This document shows, piece after piece, positions 17,664 through 26,850 of a stretch of DNA of 64,000 nucleotides. The stretch lies in assembly GCF_015163075.1 (NCBI RefSeq), contig NZ_JADDXU010000002.1, forward strand, positions 682,001 through 746,000. The letters run 5' to 3'. The position numbers and the translations under genes were made by a program. The stretch's first letter is position 1. Every line of letters begins with the position of its first letter. This stretch comes from Streptomyces justiciae (GTDB lineage: Bacteria > Actinomycetota > Actinomycetes > Streptomycetales > Streptomycetaceae). The notes under the pieces are model-generated. The model saw only the letters and a list, made by a program, of their open reading frames with translations, did no database searches and was not told the origin of the DNA.

Positions 17664-18308
17664 ATGGACACCACGCAGCGGACCGATCAGCAGCGGTCCG
17701 CCGACCGCCGTCGGCGCGAGCTGCTGGAGGCCGCGGACCGGGTGGTCCTGCGTGACGGACCGCAGGCCTCCATGAACGCGATCGCCGCGGAAGCGGGCAT
17801 CACCAAGCCGATCCTCTACCGTCACTTCGGTGACAAGGGGGGACTCTACGCGGCGTTGGCCAAGCGGCATACAGACGCGCTGCTGGATTCTCTGCGGGCC
17901 GCGCTGGACGCTCCCGCGGATCGGCGCGAGCGGGTGGAGGCCACGCTCGACACCTACCTCGCCGCGATCGAGGCGCGGCCTCAGGTGTACCGGTTCCTGA
18001 TGCATCCCGCGGAGGGGTCTCAGGTCGGGGACCAGGGGTTCGACGTCGGGAAGCACTCGGCTCCGCTACTGCGGCGGATGGGCGAGGAGTTGGCGCAGGT
18101 CATCGAGGATCGGCTGGATCTCGGGCCCGGGAGTCAGCAGTTGGCTCGGGTGTGGGGGCATGGGATCGTCGGGATGATGCACGCGGCCGGGGACTGGTGG
18201 CTGGGGGAACGGCCTTGTTCTCGGGCTGAGTTGGTGCGGAGTTTGGCTGACCTGTTGTGGGGGCGGCTTGCGGCTGCGGGGGACAAGGTGGGGGGTCCGG
18301 GGTTCTGA
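17664..18308 (+). CDS. TetR family transcriptional regulator
   Basis: 214 residues. The HTH lies near residues 13-60: RRRELLEAADRVVLRDGPQ, AIAAEAGITKPILYRHFGDK (recognition helix). The C-terminal domain continues with LDTYLAAIEARPQVYRFLMH and GHGIVGMMHAAGDWWLGE, a ligand-pocket pattern common in regulators of acyl-CoA dehydrogenase genes. It is divergent from the dehydrogenase at 16261-17487. It probably binds the inverted repeat in between and is released by an acyl-CoA or fatty acid, which is inference from arrangement. Confidence 0.88.
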   Translation: MDTTQRTDQQRSADRRRRELLEAADRVVLRDGPQASMNAIAAEAGITKPILYRHFGDKGGLYAALAKRHTDALLDSLRAALDAPADRRERVEATLDTYLAAIEARPQVYRFLMHPAEGSQVGDQGFDVGKHSAPLLRRMGEELAQVIEDRLDLGPGSQQLARVWGHGIVGMMHAAGDWWLGERPCSRAELVRSLADLLWGRLAAAGDKVGGPGF

Positions 18309-18332
18309 GGGTTGTGCGTCGTCTGCGGGTGA

Positions 18333-18366
18333 GTGGGGGCTTGTCGCGCAGTTCCCCGCGCCCCTA
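18333..18366 (-). repeat. Dispersed intergenic repeat, copy C
   Basis: Reverse copy whose TAG (18364-18366) is also the stop codon of def, so here too the repeat supplies the end of the protein. Confidence 0.85.
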
Positions 18367-18918
18367 ACGGCATGCACTTCCCCGGCGCCATGAAGCTCGG
18401 TTCACTTGACGCATCAGCTTGCTGTGGCGCCAACCCTTCAGGCGGTCCGCATACACCTTGCCCTCCAAGTGGTCGCACTCGTGCTGCAAGCACCTTGCGA
18501 ACCAACCCGTGCCATGCACCGTCACCGGCTCGCCCGTCATCGTGAAACCCTCCACCACCGCGTGGTCGTAGCGTTCCGTACCCGCCTCCAGGCCCGGCAG
18601 GGACAGGCAGCCTTCCGGGCCCCGGATCACCACGCCGTCGGCCTCCACCAGGCGCGGGTTCACCATGTGGCCGAGGTGTCGTACGTCCTCGTCGTCCGGG
18701 CAGTCGTACACGAACACCCGCAGCGACTCGCCCACCTGGTTCGCGGCGAGGCCTACTCCCTGGGCCGCGTACATCGTCGCGAACAAGTCCTCCACGAGCG
18801 TCGCCAGTTCCGGGCCGAAGTCCGTGACGTCCTCGCACGGGGCGTGCAGGACGGGGTCACCGAGCAGGGTGAGGGGCCGGACGCGGCCGCGGGTGCCCGG
18901 AATGGAGCCGTTTCGCAT
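18364..18918 (-). CDS. def: Peptide deformylase
   Basis: 184 residues. All three PDF motifs are visible: GVGLAANQVG (motif 1), EGCLSLPG with the metal-ligand Cys (motif 2) and QHECDHLEGKVYADRL with the HExxH-type His pair and catalytic Glu (motif 3). The enzyme removes the formyl group from nascent proteins. The start is ATG 18916-18918; the longer open frame upstream is an artefact of the divergent murT gene. The C-terminus RRGSACR ends on a stop within the dispersed repeat. The C-terminal extension after LMRQVN is variable in Streptomyces Def proteins. Confidence 0.93.
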   Translation of the reverse strand: MRNGSIPGTRGRVRPLTLLGDPVLHAPCEDVTDFGPELATLVEDLFATMYAAQGVGLAANQVGESLRVFVYDCPDDEDVRHLGHMVNPRLVEADGVVIRGPEGCLSLPGLEAGTERYDHAVVEGFTMTGEPVTVHGTGWFARCLQHECDHLEGKVYADRLKGWRHSKLMRQVNRASWRRGSACR

Positions 18919-19023
18919 GGCCGCAAGGGTACGGCGATTCGGGACTGCGAATGGATCTCGATAGGCTGACCACCACCACGTTGCCGTCAGGCGCGGCGCG
19001 TACGCAAGGAGGATCGAGAACTG

Positions 19024-20262
19024 ATGGCAGGCAACTCGGACCCGCTCACGCCGCGGGCCAAGATCGCCGTGACCGCCGGTAAGGCGGTCGCAGCGGCATC
19101 GCGCGCCGCAGGGCGCGGCAGCGGTTCGGTGATCGGCGGCCGGGTGGCGCTCAAGCTCGACCCCGACCTCCTCGCCCGGCTCGCCCAGAACCTGGATGTG
19201 GTTCTTGTCTCGGCGACCAACGGCAAGACCACGACCACCAGGCTGATCGCCGAGGCGCTGCGGGCCGCCGGGCCCGTCGTGTCCAACGCGCTCGGCGCCA
19301 ACATGCCCGCCGGCATCACCTCGGCGCTCGCCGGCAGCTCGGACGCGCGTTACGGCGTCATCGAGGTCGACGAGAAGTACCTCGCAGGCGTCGCCCGGGA
19401 CACCGACCCGAAGTGCATCGCGCTGCTCAACCTCTCCCGCGACCAGCTCGACCGGGCCGCCGAGACGCGGATGCTCGCCGAGAACTGGCGCGAGGGGCTG
19501 GCCGGCAGCAAGGCCGTCATCATCGCCAACGCCGACGACCCGCTGGTCGTGTGGGCCGCCTCCTCCTCCCCCAACGTCGTCTGGGTCGCCGCCGGGCAGA
19601 TGTGGAAGGACGACGCCTGGTCCTGCCCGTCCTGCGGTGGCGTGATGCAGCGGCCGGGCGACGACTGGTTCTGTGGGGAGTGCGGGTTCCGGCGGCCTAC
19701 GCCCAGCTGGGCGCTGTCCGGGGATCATGTGCTGGACCCGCACGGTTCCGCCTGGCCGATCCACCTTCAGCTGCCCGGCCGCGCCAACAAGGCCAACGCC
19801 GCCTCCTCGGCCGCCGTCGCCGCCGTGTTCGGCGTACCGCCGCAGGTCGCGCTGGAGCGCATGTACCAGGTGCAGGCCGTCGCCGGACGGTATGACGTGG
19901 TGCAGTTCCAGCAGCGTGATCTGCGGCTGCTGCTCGCCAAGAACCCGGCCGGGTGGCTCGAAACGTTTAGTCTCATCGATCCGCCGCCGACCCCGGTGAT
20001 CCTCTCGGTGAACGCGCGCGGCGCCGACGGCACCGACACCTCCTGGCTGTGGGACGTCGACTACACGCGGCTGACCGGCCACCCGATCTGCGTCATCGGC
20101 GACCGCAAGCTCGACCTCGCGGTACGCCTGGAAGTCGCCAACCAGCACTTCCAGGTCTGCGAGAACCTCGACCAGGCCGTGCAGCTGTGCCCGCCGGGCC
20201 GTATCGAGGTCATCGCCAACTACACCGCCTTCCAGGATCTGCGCCGCCGCGTCGGCAACTGA
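19024..20262 (+). CDS. murT: Lipid II isoglutaminyl synthase, Mur ligase-like subunit MurT
   Basis: 412 residues. The Mur ligase ATP motif SATNGKTTTTRL is near residues 60-75, followed by VIEVDEKYL. A zinc-ribbon CPSCGG plus CGECGF insertion lies at about residues 200-225 and distinguishes MurT from MurC-F. The C-terminal DUF1727 domain follows. With GatD it amidates D-Glu of the peptidoglycan stem to iso-Gln at the membrane's inner face. The gene is followed 17 bases later by gatD. Its start is ATG 19024 in a 105-base gap from divergent def. Confidence 0.95.
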   Translation: MAGNSDPLTPRAKIAVTAGKAVAAASRAAGRGSGSVIGGRVALKLDPDLLARLAQNLDVVLVSATNGKTTTTRLIAEALRAAGPVVSNALGANMPAGITSALAGSSDARYGVIEVDEKYLAGVARDTDPKCIALLNLSRDQLDRAAETRMLAENWREGLAGSKAVIIANADDPLVVWAASSSPNVVWVAAGQMWKDDAWSCPSCGGVMQRPGDDWFCGECGFRRPTPSWALSGDHVLDPHGSAWPIHLQLPGRANKANAASSAAVAAVFGVPPQVALERMYQVQAVAGRYDVVQFQQRDLRLLLAKNPAGWLETFSLIDPPPTPVILSVNARGADGTDTSWLWDVDYTRLTGHPICVIGDRKLDLAVRLEVANQHFQVCENLDQAVQLCPPGRIEVIANYTAFQDLRRRVGN

Positions 20263-20279
20263 CACTTCAGGGGACTTTT

Positions 20280-21008
20280 GTGAGCGACAACCAGCTGCGG
20301 GTCGTCTGGATCTATCCCGACCTGCTCAGCACGTACGGCGACCAGGGCAACGTCCTCGTCGTGGAGCGCCGGGCGCGGCAGCGGGGCCTCGACGTGGCCC
20401 GGCTCGACGTGCGCAGTGACCAGCCGATCCCGACCTCCGGGGACATCTACCTCATCGGCGGTGGCGAGGACCGTCCGCAGCGGCTCGCGGCGGAGCGGCT
20501 GCGCCGGGACGGCGGACTGCACCGGGCCGTGGAGAACGGCGCGATCGTGTTCTCGGTGTGTGCCGGGTACCAGATCCTCGGGCACGAGTTCATCAACGAC
20601 CTCGGTCAGCGTGAGCCGGGTCTCGGGCTGCTCGACGTCGTGTCCGTGCGTGGTGAGGGCGCGCGGTGCGTCGGTGACGTCCTAGCCGACATCGACCCGC
20701 GCCTCGGGCTGCCCCCGCTGACCGGCTTCGAGAACCACCAGGGCGTCACCCACCTCGGCCCCACCGCCCGCCCGCTCGCCAACGTCCGCCTGGGCAACGG
20801 CAACGGCACGGGGGACGGCACGGAGGGCGCGTACAACGACACGGTCTTCGGTACGTACATGCACGGTCCCGTGCTGGCGCGGAACCCGCTCATCGCCGAC
20901 CTGCTGCTGAAGCTGGCGCTCGACGTGAACGCGCTGCCGCCGACCGACGACCGCTGGTACGAGGCGCTGCGGAACGAGCGCATCGCCGCTGCGCAGCAGC
21001 CGGCGTAG
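20280..21008 (+). CDS. gatD: Lipid II isoglutaminyl synthase, glutamine amidotransferase subunit GatD
   Basis: 242 residues. Class I amidotransferase with catalytic Cys94 in VFSVCAGYQ and catalytic His in GTYMHGPVL; Cys94 is the number also used by S. aureus GatD. It supplies ammonia to MurT. GTG at 20280 fits a short gap after murT with an AGGGGAC ribosome site. GAYNDTVFGT and FENHQG are family landmarks. Confidence 0.95.
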   Translation: MSDNQLRVVWIYPDLLSTYGDQGNVLVVERRARQRGLDVARLDVRSDQPIPTSGDIYLIGGGEDRPQRLAAERLRRDGGLHRAVENGAIVFSVCAGYQILGHEFINDLGQREPGLGLLDVVSVRGEGARCVGDVLADIDPRLGLPPLTGFENHQGVTHLGPTARPLANVRLGNGNGTGDGTEGAYNDTVFGTYMHGPVLARNPLIADLLLKLALDVNALPPTDDRWYEALRNERIAAAQQPA

Positions 21009-21209
21009 GCCTGGTTGAGCTGGGGGTTCATCTGCGCTCCAGCCGCGTTTTACCAGCCCGTCTGACGATGTGTCCGCACACCTGAGCGGGGCCGTCCAGC
21101 AGGCGGACGCACGGTTCGGTCCCGCCCCCTCCTGCCGCTAGGGTGGCGGGGATCGAGCCGGACAGCGTGGTCCGGTCCCCGGCCCACGTTGAGAAGGTTG
21201 TTTCGGGCT

Positions 21210-22235
21210 ATGCGCATTGGTGTCCTCACGTCCGGCGGCGACTGCCCCGGCCTGAACGCCGTCATCCGGTCCGTCGTGCACCGTGCCGTCGCCGACCACG
21301 GCGACGAGGTCATCGGCTTCCGGGACGGCTGGAAGGGCCTCCTGGAGTGCGACTACCTCAAGCTCGACCTCGACGCGGTGGGCGGCATCCTCGCCCGCGG
21401 CGGCACCATCCTCGGCTCCTCCCGGGTCCAGCCCTCCCATCTGCGTGACGGGGTGGAGCGGGCCAAGGGGCATGTCGCCGAGCTCGGGCTCGACGCGATC
21501 ATCCCGATCGGCGGCGAGGGCACGCTGAAGGCGGCCCGGCTGATGTCCGACGCGGGTCTGCCGATCGTGGGCGTGCCGAAGACCATCGACAACGACATCG
21601 CGGTCACGGACGTCACCTTCGGGTTCGACACGGCCGTGGGCGTGGCCACGGAGGCCCTGGACCGACTGAAGACCACTGCCGAGTCGCATCAGCGTGTGCT
21701 CGTCGTCGAGGTCATGGGGCGGCACACCGGCTGGATCGCGCTGCACTCCGGCATGGCGGCCGGCGCGCACGCCATCGTCGTACCGGAACGGCCCTTCGAC
21801 ATCGAGGAGTTGGCGCGGCGGGTCGGCGAGCGGTTCCAGGCCGGCAAGCGGTTCGCGATCGTCGTCGCGGCGGAGGGGGCGAAGCCGGCGCCGGGGTCCA
21901 TGGCGTTCGACGAGGGCGGCAAGGACATCTACGGGCACGAGCGCTTCGCCGGGATCGCGCGGCAGCTGTCCATCGAGCTGGAGCAGCGGCTGGGGAAGGA
22001 AGCGCGGCCGGTGATCCTGGGGCATGTGCAGCGGGGCGGTACGCCTACCGCGTACGACCGTGTTCTCGCGACTCGGTTCGGGTGGCATGCGGTGGAGGCC
22101 GTGCATCGGGGGGAGTTCGGGCACATGACGGCTCTTCGGGGGACCGACATCGTGATGGTGCCGTTGGCTGAGGCCGTGGAGACGTTGAAGACGGTTCCTG
22201 AGGAGCGGTACGCGGAAGCGGAGTGCGTGCTCTAG
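21210..22235 (+). CDS. pfkA: 6-phosphofructokinase
   Basis: 341 residues. Motifs: TSGGDCPGLNAVIR (ATP loop), PIGGEGTLKAA, VPKTIDNDI with the catalytic Asp region, MGRHTGWIALHSG, and GHVQRGGTPTAYDR near the C-terminus. The residue after the acidic one in GGEGT is glycine, which favours ATP rather than pyrophosphate as phosphoryl donor. It catalyses fructose-6-phosphate to fructose-1,6-bisphosphate. ATG 21210 is preferred over the TTG/ATG upstream because MRIGVLTSGGD is the family N-terminus. This is probably one of several pfkA paralogues, as in S. coelicolor. Confidence 0.93.
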   Translation: MRIGVLTSGGDCPGLNAVIRSVVHRAVADHGDEVIGFRDGWKGLLECDYLKLDLDAVGGILARGGTILGSSRVQPSHLRDGVERAKGHVAELGLDAIIPIGGEGTLKAARLMSDAGLPIVGVPKTIDNDIAVTDVTFGFDTAVGVATEALDRLKTTAESHQRVLVVEVMGRHTGWIALHSGMAAGAHAIVVPERPFDIEELARRVGERFQAGKRFAIVVAAEGAKPAPGSMAFDEGGKDIYGHERFAGIARQLSIELEQRLGKEARPVILGHVQRGGTPTAYDRVLATRFGWHAVEAVHRGEFGHMTALRGTDIVMVPLAEAVETLKTVPEERYAEAECVL

Positions 22236-22255
22236 CCGTATGGCGGGTGCGGGTC

Positions 22256-22290
22256 GTTCGTGGTTGCTCGCGCAGTTCCCCGCGCCCCTA
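22256..22290 (-). repeat. Dispersed intergenic repeat, copy D
   Basis: Reverse copy downstream of pfkA and upstream of the ctaG-like gene; the tail differs (GAGCAACCACGAACGAC), so it is the most diverged of the five. Confidence 0.75.
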
Positions 22291-22299
22291 GGGCGTTGA

Positions 22300-22331
22300 C
22301 TGCCCCCGGTGTCAATAGGCGCCGGGGGCAG
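22300..22331 (+). terminator. Hairpin terminator between pfkA and the ctaG-like gene
   Basis: CTGCCCCCGG and CCGGGGGCAG are perfect 10-base arms around a 12-base loop, followed by CTTTAGTCTT. There is no long U-run, as usual for streptomycete terminators. Confidence 0.6.
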
Positions 22332-22387
22332 CTTTAGTCTTGGGGCGGACGTAAGCGCACAACCCCCACGAATCAGGAGCCGGCGTA

Positions 22388-23338
22388 ATGGATCACAGCG
22401 GGCACGGCATGACCATGGATCTGCCGCCGTTCACGCTGGGGCGGGGGCTTCAGTGGTCGGCCGACCCGTTCTTTCTCGTCGCCTGTCTGGTGGGGCTCGG
22501 GCTTTACGGGTACGGGGTCTTCCGGCTGCGGCAGCGTGGGGACGCCTGGTCGGCGGGGCGGACCGTCTCGTTCGTCGTCGGCGTGCTGACGATCATGCTC
22601 GTGATGTGCACCCGGCTCAACGACTACGGCATGGTCATGTTCAGCGTGCACATGGTGCAGCACATGGTCATCAGCATGCTGTCGCCGATCCTGATCCTGC
22701 TCGGCGCTCCCGTGACCCTCGCGCTGCGGGTGCTGCCCGCCGTCGGCAAGGGGCGCAAGGGGCCGCGTGAGCTGCTGCTGGCGCTGCTGCACAGCCGGTA
22801 CATGCGGATCATCACGCATCCGGCGTTCACCATCCCGCTGTTCATCGCGAGCCTGTACGCGCTGTACTTCACGCCGCTCTTCGACTTCCTGATGGGGTCC
22901 AAGACCGGGCACCTCGCGATGATGGTGCACTTCCTCATGGTGGGTGTGGTGTTCTTCTGGCCGATCATCGGCGTCGACCCGGGGCCGCACCGGCCGGGTT
23001 ATCTGATGCGGATGCTGGAGCTGTTCGCGGGCATGCCGTTCCACGCGTTCTTCGGGATCGCGTTGATGATGGCGTCGACCCCGATGGTCGAGACGTTCAA
23101 GAACCCGCCCGCCTCGCTCGGCATCGACGCGCTCTCCGACCAGAACGCCGCGGGCGGGATCGCCTGGGCGTTCAGCGAGATCCCGTCCGTGCTGGTGCTG
23201 CTCGCGCTGCTGTTCCAGTGGTACGGCTCGGAGCAGCGGCAGGCCCGCCGCAAGGACCGGGCCGCCGACCGGGACGGCGACAAGGAACTCGAGGCATACA
23301 ACGCCTATTTGGCCTCATTGAACGCACGTGGGCGCTGA
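22388..23338 (+). CDS. ctaG: Cytochrome c oxidase assembly protein, caa3-type CtaG family
   Basis: 316 residues with a His/Met-rich N-terminus (MDHSGHGMTMDLP) and about eight membrane segments, among them FVVGVLTIMLVMCTRL, VQHMVISMLSPILILLG and FHAFFGIALMMASTPM. VHMVQHM and MVHFLMVGVVFFWP hold the histidine-rich membrane pattern of the caa3_CtaG family, linked to copper insertion into the oxidase. A cytoplasmic charged tail ends the protein. It is monocistronic; no oxidase genes are in the window. The symbol should be read as family, not proven orthology. Confidence 0.85.
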   Translation: MDHSGHGMTMDLPPFTLGRGLQWSADPFFLVACLVGLGLYGYGVFRLRQRGDAWSAGRTVSFVVGVLTIMLVMCTRLNDYGMVMFSVHMVQHMVISMLSPILILLGAPVTLALRVLPAVGKGRKGPRELLLALLHSRYMRIITHPAFTIPLFIASLYALYFTPLFDFLMGSKTGHLAMMVHFLMVGVVFFWPIIGVDPGPHRPGYLMRMLELFAGMPFHAFFGIALMMASTPMVETFKNPPASLGIDALSDQNAAGGIAWAFSEIPSVLVLLALLFQWYGSEQRQARRKDRAADRDGDKELEAYNAYLASLNARGR

Positions 23339-23406
23339 AAGGCCTTTTGCGACTGGGTCATTCAGTAGCATGAAGCGCGTTGGGGGAACCGCCGGGGGGA
23401 GCGGTG

Positions 23407-24768
23407 ATGACATTTCGCGCATTTATGCAAAGGCTCGCGACAAAGATTGCTTGTCTGCTGGTTCTCGTTCTCGCGGTGAGTGGTTGCGACAGAGGGGCAC
23501 CCTTGCTGGCGGTGAAGGCGGTCGCGGCCGGTGTGCCCTCGCTCGCGCCGTTCTTCGACGAGAAGAGCGGGCTCGGCGAGGACGCGCAGGACGTCAAGGC
23601 GCAGCCCGTGCGAGGCAGCCTGCAACAGGGCGACACTCCGGGGCTGTACGGCGGCTCGAAGCAGCCGACGGTCTGTGACGTCGACAAACTCAAGGCATTC
23701 CTCACCGATCCCAGGAACGACCAGAAAGCACAGGCGTGGGCGCGTGCCCTGGGAATCACCACCGGCGAGATACCGGAATACCTGGATCGACTCACACCGG
23801 TTCTGTTGCGTCACGACACTCTCGTGAAGAACCACGACTACAAAAAGGGAAAGGCCGTTCCCTACGACTCACTGCTCCAGGCCGGAATCGCGATTCTCGT
23901 CGATCAGCAGGGGCAGCCGGCCGCGAAGTGCAGCTGCGGAAATCCACTGCGTCCTTTCACGGGTGACACGAACCGCATCTCGGTGAAGTTCGAGGACGGC
24001 AACAAGGAGTGGAAGGGGTACGACCGTTCCTCGGTCGTGGCCGTACGGCCCGCGGCCCGTGCGCTGGAGAAGATCGCGCTGGTCGACGTGGACGATCCCG
24101 ACCGCGGGATCAACCGGCCGGTCGGCACCGGGGGCGCGAAGGACGACACCTTCGACACCCGGAAGACCGAGGCCGTACCCAGCCTTGCGGGGAAGACCTT
24201 CGGCGAGGCTCGTCAGGCGCTGGCCGACAAGGGGCTCGCGACCGGGTACGACACCGGGTCGATGCCGGCGGACGGCGCCCGGGTCACGGCGACCGATCCG
24301 CCGGCCGGGACCGAGCTGCGGTTCGGGCAGTACGTGATGCTGAGCGTGGCGGAGGGGGCGTCGCCCCGAGGCGGCAGCACCACCTCTCCCCCGCCGTCGA
24401 CGCCGGGGACCTCGGCGCCTGGGACCTCGGCACCGGGGTCGAGCGGCAGCACGTCGAAGTCGCCGTCCACCGATCCCTCGACGAGCGCTCCGTCCGGCCC
24501 GTCGACGTCGACGTCACCCTCAGCCCCGACGTCACCCTCGACCCCGGTGACGAGCCCGCCGCCGGCCGTGACCAGCTCGCCCCCGCCGACGACGACCAGC
24601 GCCCCGCCACCGTCGCCGCCTCCGCCGGAGACCACGAGCGCGCCGCCGGTGACGACCAGCGCTCCGCCACCGGTGACGACCGTCGCGCCACCGCCGGAGA
24701 GCACCGGCGCACCGCCGCCCGTCAGTGAGTCCGCGCCCACGGAGCCCACCGCGAGCGTCGCCACGTAG
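23407..24768 (+). CDS. Lipoprotein with DUF6777-like domain, one PASTA domain and a Pro/Thr/Ser tail
   Basis: 453 residues. A lipoprotein signal ends in AVSGC, so the mature protein is anchored outside the membrane. Residues about 70-240 resemble DUF6777 (TPGLYGGSKQPTVCD ... CSCGNPLRPFTGDTN). A PASTA domain follows at about 257-316 (VPSLAGKTFGEARQAL ... ELRFGQYVMLSV), then an unstructured, low-complexity PTS-rich tail to the end. PASTA domains bind peptidoglycan stem peptides. The kinase gene starts 29 bases downstream and has no PASTA domain of its own, suggesting a split sensor. Confidence 0.8.
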   Translation: MTFRAFMQRLATKIACLLVLVLAVSGCDRGAPLLAVKAVAAGVPSLAPFFDEKSGLGEDAQDVKAQPVRGSLQQGDTPGLYGGSKQPTVCDVDKLKAFLTDPRNDQKAQAWARALGITTGEIPEYLDRLTPVLLRHDTLVKNHDYKKGKAVPYDSLLQAGIAILVDQQGQPAAKCSCGNPLRPFTGDTNRISVKFEDGNKEWKGYDRSSVVAVRPAARALEKIALVDVDDPDRGINRPVGTGGAKDDTFDTRKTEAVPSLAGKTFGEARQALADKGLATGYDTGSMPADGARVTATDPPAGTELRFGQYVMLSVAEGASPRGGSTTSPPPSTPGTSAPGTSAPGSSGSTSKSPSTDPSTSAPSGPSTSTSPSAPTSPSTPVTSPPPAVTSSPPPTTTSAPPPSPPPPETTSAPPVTTSAPPPVTTVAPPPESTGAPPPVSESAPTEPTASVAT

Positions 24769-24796
24769 CGCCTCCGCAGAACCCGGGAGTCACCGG

Positions 24797-26653
24797 ATGC
24801 CTTCAGGACCATCGACATCGGGAGTGGGCCGGGTCATCGCCGGCCGCTATCTGCTGCTGAACCGGCTGGGCAGCGGCGGCATGGGCCATGTGTGGCTCGC
24901 CCACGACCAGAGACTCGCCTGTGAGGTCGCGCTCAAGGAGATCGTCTTCCGGGACCCGTCCGAGGCCGGTCACGAGCGGGAGGCCCGGGTCGCCCGGGCC
25001 CGCGCGGAGGCCCGGCACGCGGCCGGGCTGCGCGGTCATCCGCATGTGGTGACCGTGCACGACGTGCTGGAGCACGACGGGCTGCCCTGGATCGTCATGG
25101 AGTACGTGCCGGGCGCGGTGGACCTGCGTGAGCTGGTCGCCCGGCGCGGCCCGCTGGCGCCCGCCGAGTGCGCCCGCATCGGGCTCGCCGTCCTGGACGC
25201 GCTGACGGCCGGGCACGAGCGGGGTGTCATGCACCGGGACGTGAAGCCGGCGAACATCCTGCTCGCGCCGGACCGCACCGGGGCGCCGTACGGTCGCGTC
25301 CTGCTCACCGACTACGGCATCTCGGTGCAGCCCGACGCCGGGGAGACGCGCTACACGCTGACGTCCGTGCTCGTCGGTACGGCCGGATATCTGGCTCCTG
25401 AGCGGGCGACGGGCGGGTCGCCCACTCCGGCCGCCGACTTGTTCTCGCTGGGGTGCACGCTCTACCACGCGGTGGAGGGGTGCGGTCCCTTCGAGCGCGA
25501 CTCGCACTTCGCGGAGATCAGCGCGGTGGTGACGGAGGAGCCGCGGCCACCGGTGCGGGCGGGCGCCCTGGCCCCCGTACTGGCGGCGATGCTGGTCAAG
25601 GAGCCGGGGCTGCGGATCTCCGCCGCGCAGGCGGAGGCGGCGCTGTCGCAGATCGTCACGCCGCAGGCCGACCCGTACGCCCGCACCCGGACCGACCTGG
25701 GTTCGCAGCCGCCGTGGGCGCAGCCATCGCCGCCGGGTCCGGTGGCACCGCCGCCGCAGCCCGTGCCGCAGGGGTTCGGGCCGCTGGTCACCAGCGGAGG
25801 TGGGAGTCGGCGTCGTACCCGTCCGCGGGCCCTGCACTCGGCCCTCGCCGGGCTGCTGGGGCTGGCGCTCGCCGGGGGCGGGGTCTGGTACGCCGTGGCG
25901 CAGCAGCCGCCCGGGAAGGGTGGTGGCGGCAGCAGCGCTACGGCGGCGCCGTACGGGACGGACGTCGGGCTCGGCAGAGCCCTGCGTGACGGGGACTGTG
26001 TGACCGTGGACTGGCCGGGTGAGGCGCCCTTCCAGGGGACGCCACGGGTGGCGCTGGACGCGAAGTGCGGCGGTCCGCCGGACGGGCAGGTGATGGCCTT
26101 CGTCGGTGCCGCGTCGGCGGCCGAGGCGCGGGCTCAGGGCCCGACGCGCTGCGAGGAGGCGACCCAGGAGCTCCGCGGGAAGCTGGCCGATGTACGCAGC
26201 CTCGCCCTCGTACCGACCGCGGACGGGTTCACGGCCGCGGGACGCCGTACGGCCTGTCTGGTGGTGGGCGCGCACGGGCCGGTGTACGGGCCGCTCGGCG
26301 GGCACCGCAAGCCGGGGACGAAGTTCCTCGACGTGTCCTCCATGCAGAAGCGGGACTGTCTGGACGTGCGGTCCAACCGGGACGCGCGGCTGGTGTCCTG
26401 TGCGGGGCCGCACGACGAGGAGGTCCTCGGGTTCACCCGACTGGCCGAGGACGTGACGCTGGACGAGGCGCGGGCCGAGGCGGCGGATCTGGCCTGTGGC
26501 CGGGACGTGGCGCCGGGCGACTACGGCTTCGATCCGTCGGTGTACCGGGCGGGGTCCTGGACGAGCGAGGGCCCGTGGAAGGCGGGCACTCATTTCGTCG
26601 TCTGCACCGTCAGGAAGCAGAACGGGGGCACCATGGAGGGGGACGGTTCCTGA
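24797..26653 (+). CDS. Membrane serine/threonine protein kinase with extracytoplasmic Cys-rich region
   Basis: 618 residues. Kinase domain about 12-275: glycine loop NRLGSGGMGHVW, Lys in EVALKEI, catalytic loop VMHRDVKPANILL, and DYG instead of DFG in LLTDYGIS. A Pro-rich linker follows, then a single membrane helix at about 345-368 (SALAGLLGLALAGGGVWYAV). The outside part has eight cysteines and two septum-formation-like repeats (GDCVTVDWPG ... CGGPPDGQV; RDCLDV ... VSCAGPHDEEVLGF). It follows the PASTA lipoprotein. It probably senses the wall and phosphorylates cytoplasmic proteins; the signal is unknown. Confidence 0.88.
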   Translation: MPSGPSTSGVGRVIAGRYLLLNRLGSGGMGHVWLAHDQRLACEVALKEIVFRDPSEAGHEREARVARARAEARHAAGLRGHPHVVTVHDVLEHDGLPWIVMEYVPGAVDLRELVARRGPLAPAECARIGLAVLDALTAGHERGVMHRDVKPANILLAPDRTGAPYGRVLLTDYGISVQPDAGETRYTLTSVLVGTAGYLAPERATGGSPTPAADLFSLGCTLYHAVEGCGPFERDSHFAEISAVVTEEPRPPVRAGALAPVLAAMLVKEPGLRISAAQAEAALSQIVTPQADPYARTRTDLGSQPPWAQPSPPGPVAPPPQPVPQGFGPLVTSGGGSRRRTRPRALHSALAGLLGLALAGGGVWYAVAQQPPGKGGGGSSATAAPYGTDVGLGRALRDGDCVTVDWPGEAPFQGTPRVALDAKCGGPPDGQVMAFVGAASAAEARAQGPTRCEEATQELRGKLADVRSLALVPTADGFTAAGRRTACLVVGAHGPVYGPLGGHRKPGTKFLDVSSMQKRDCLDVRSNRDARLVSCAGPHDEEVLGFTRLAEDVTLDEARAEAADLACGRDVAPGDYGFDPSVYRAGSWTSEGPWKAGTHFVVCTVRKQNGGTMEGDGS

Positions 26654-26676
26654 GGAATCCCGAGGAGGGTGTCGCG

Positions 26677-26847
26677 ATGCCCGGTTCCACGGACGGCTCG
26701 ACCAGAACGATGGGGGTGCTCACCGTCGGCGGACTCGTCGTGGTGACCGCCTACACGGTGGCGCTCGGCAGCAACGGCTGGCTGTGGTTCGGCTGGGTCG
26801 TGCTGGGCCTGATCACGCTCGGCATGGTCGTCACGCGGAGCACATGA
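26677..26847 (+). CDS. Small membrane protein (56 aa) after the kinase
   Basis: 56 residues with two hydrophobic helices (GVLTVGGLVVVTAYTVAL and WLWFGWVVLGLITLGMVV). ATG 26677 is preceded by CGAGGAGGGTG, a good ribosome site. It lies 23 bases after the kinase stop, in the same direction, so it is likely in the same operon. I do not recognise the family. It is convergent with the sensor kinase gene three bases beyond. Confidence 0.6.
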   Translation: MPGSTDGSTRTMGVLTVGGLVVVTAYTVALGSNGWLWFGWVVLGLITLGMVVTRST

Positions 26848-26850
26848 ACC

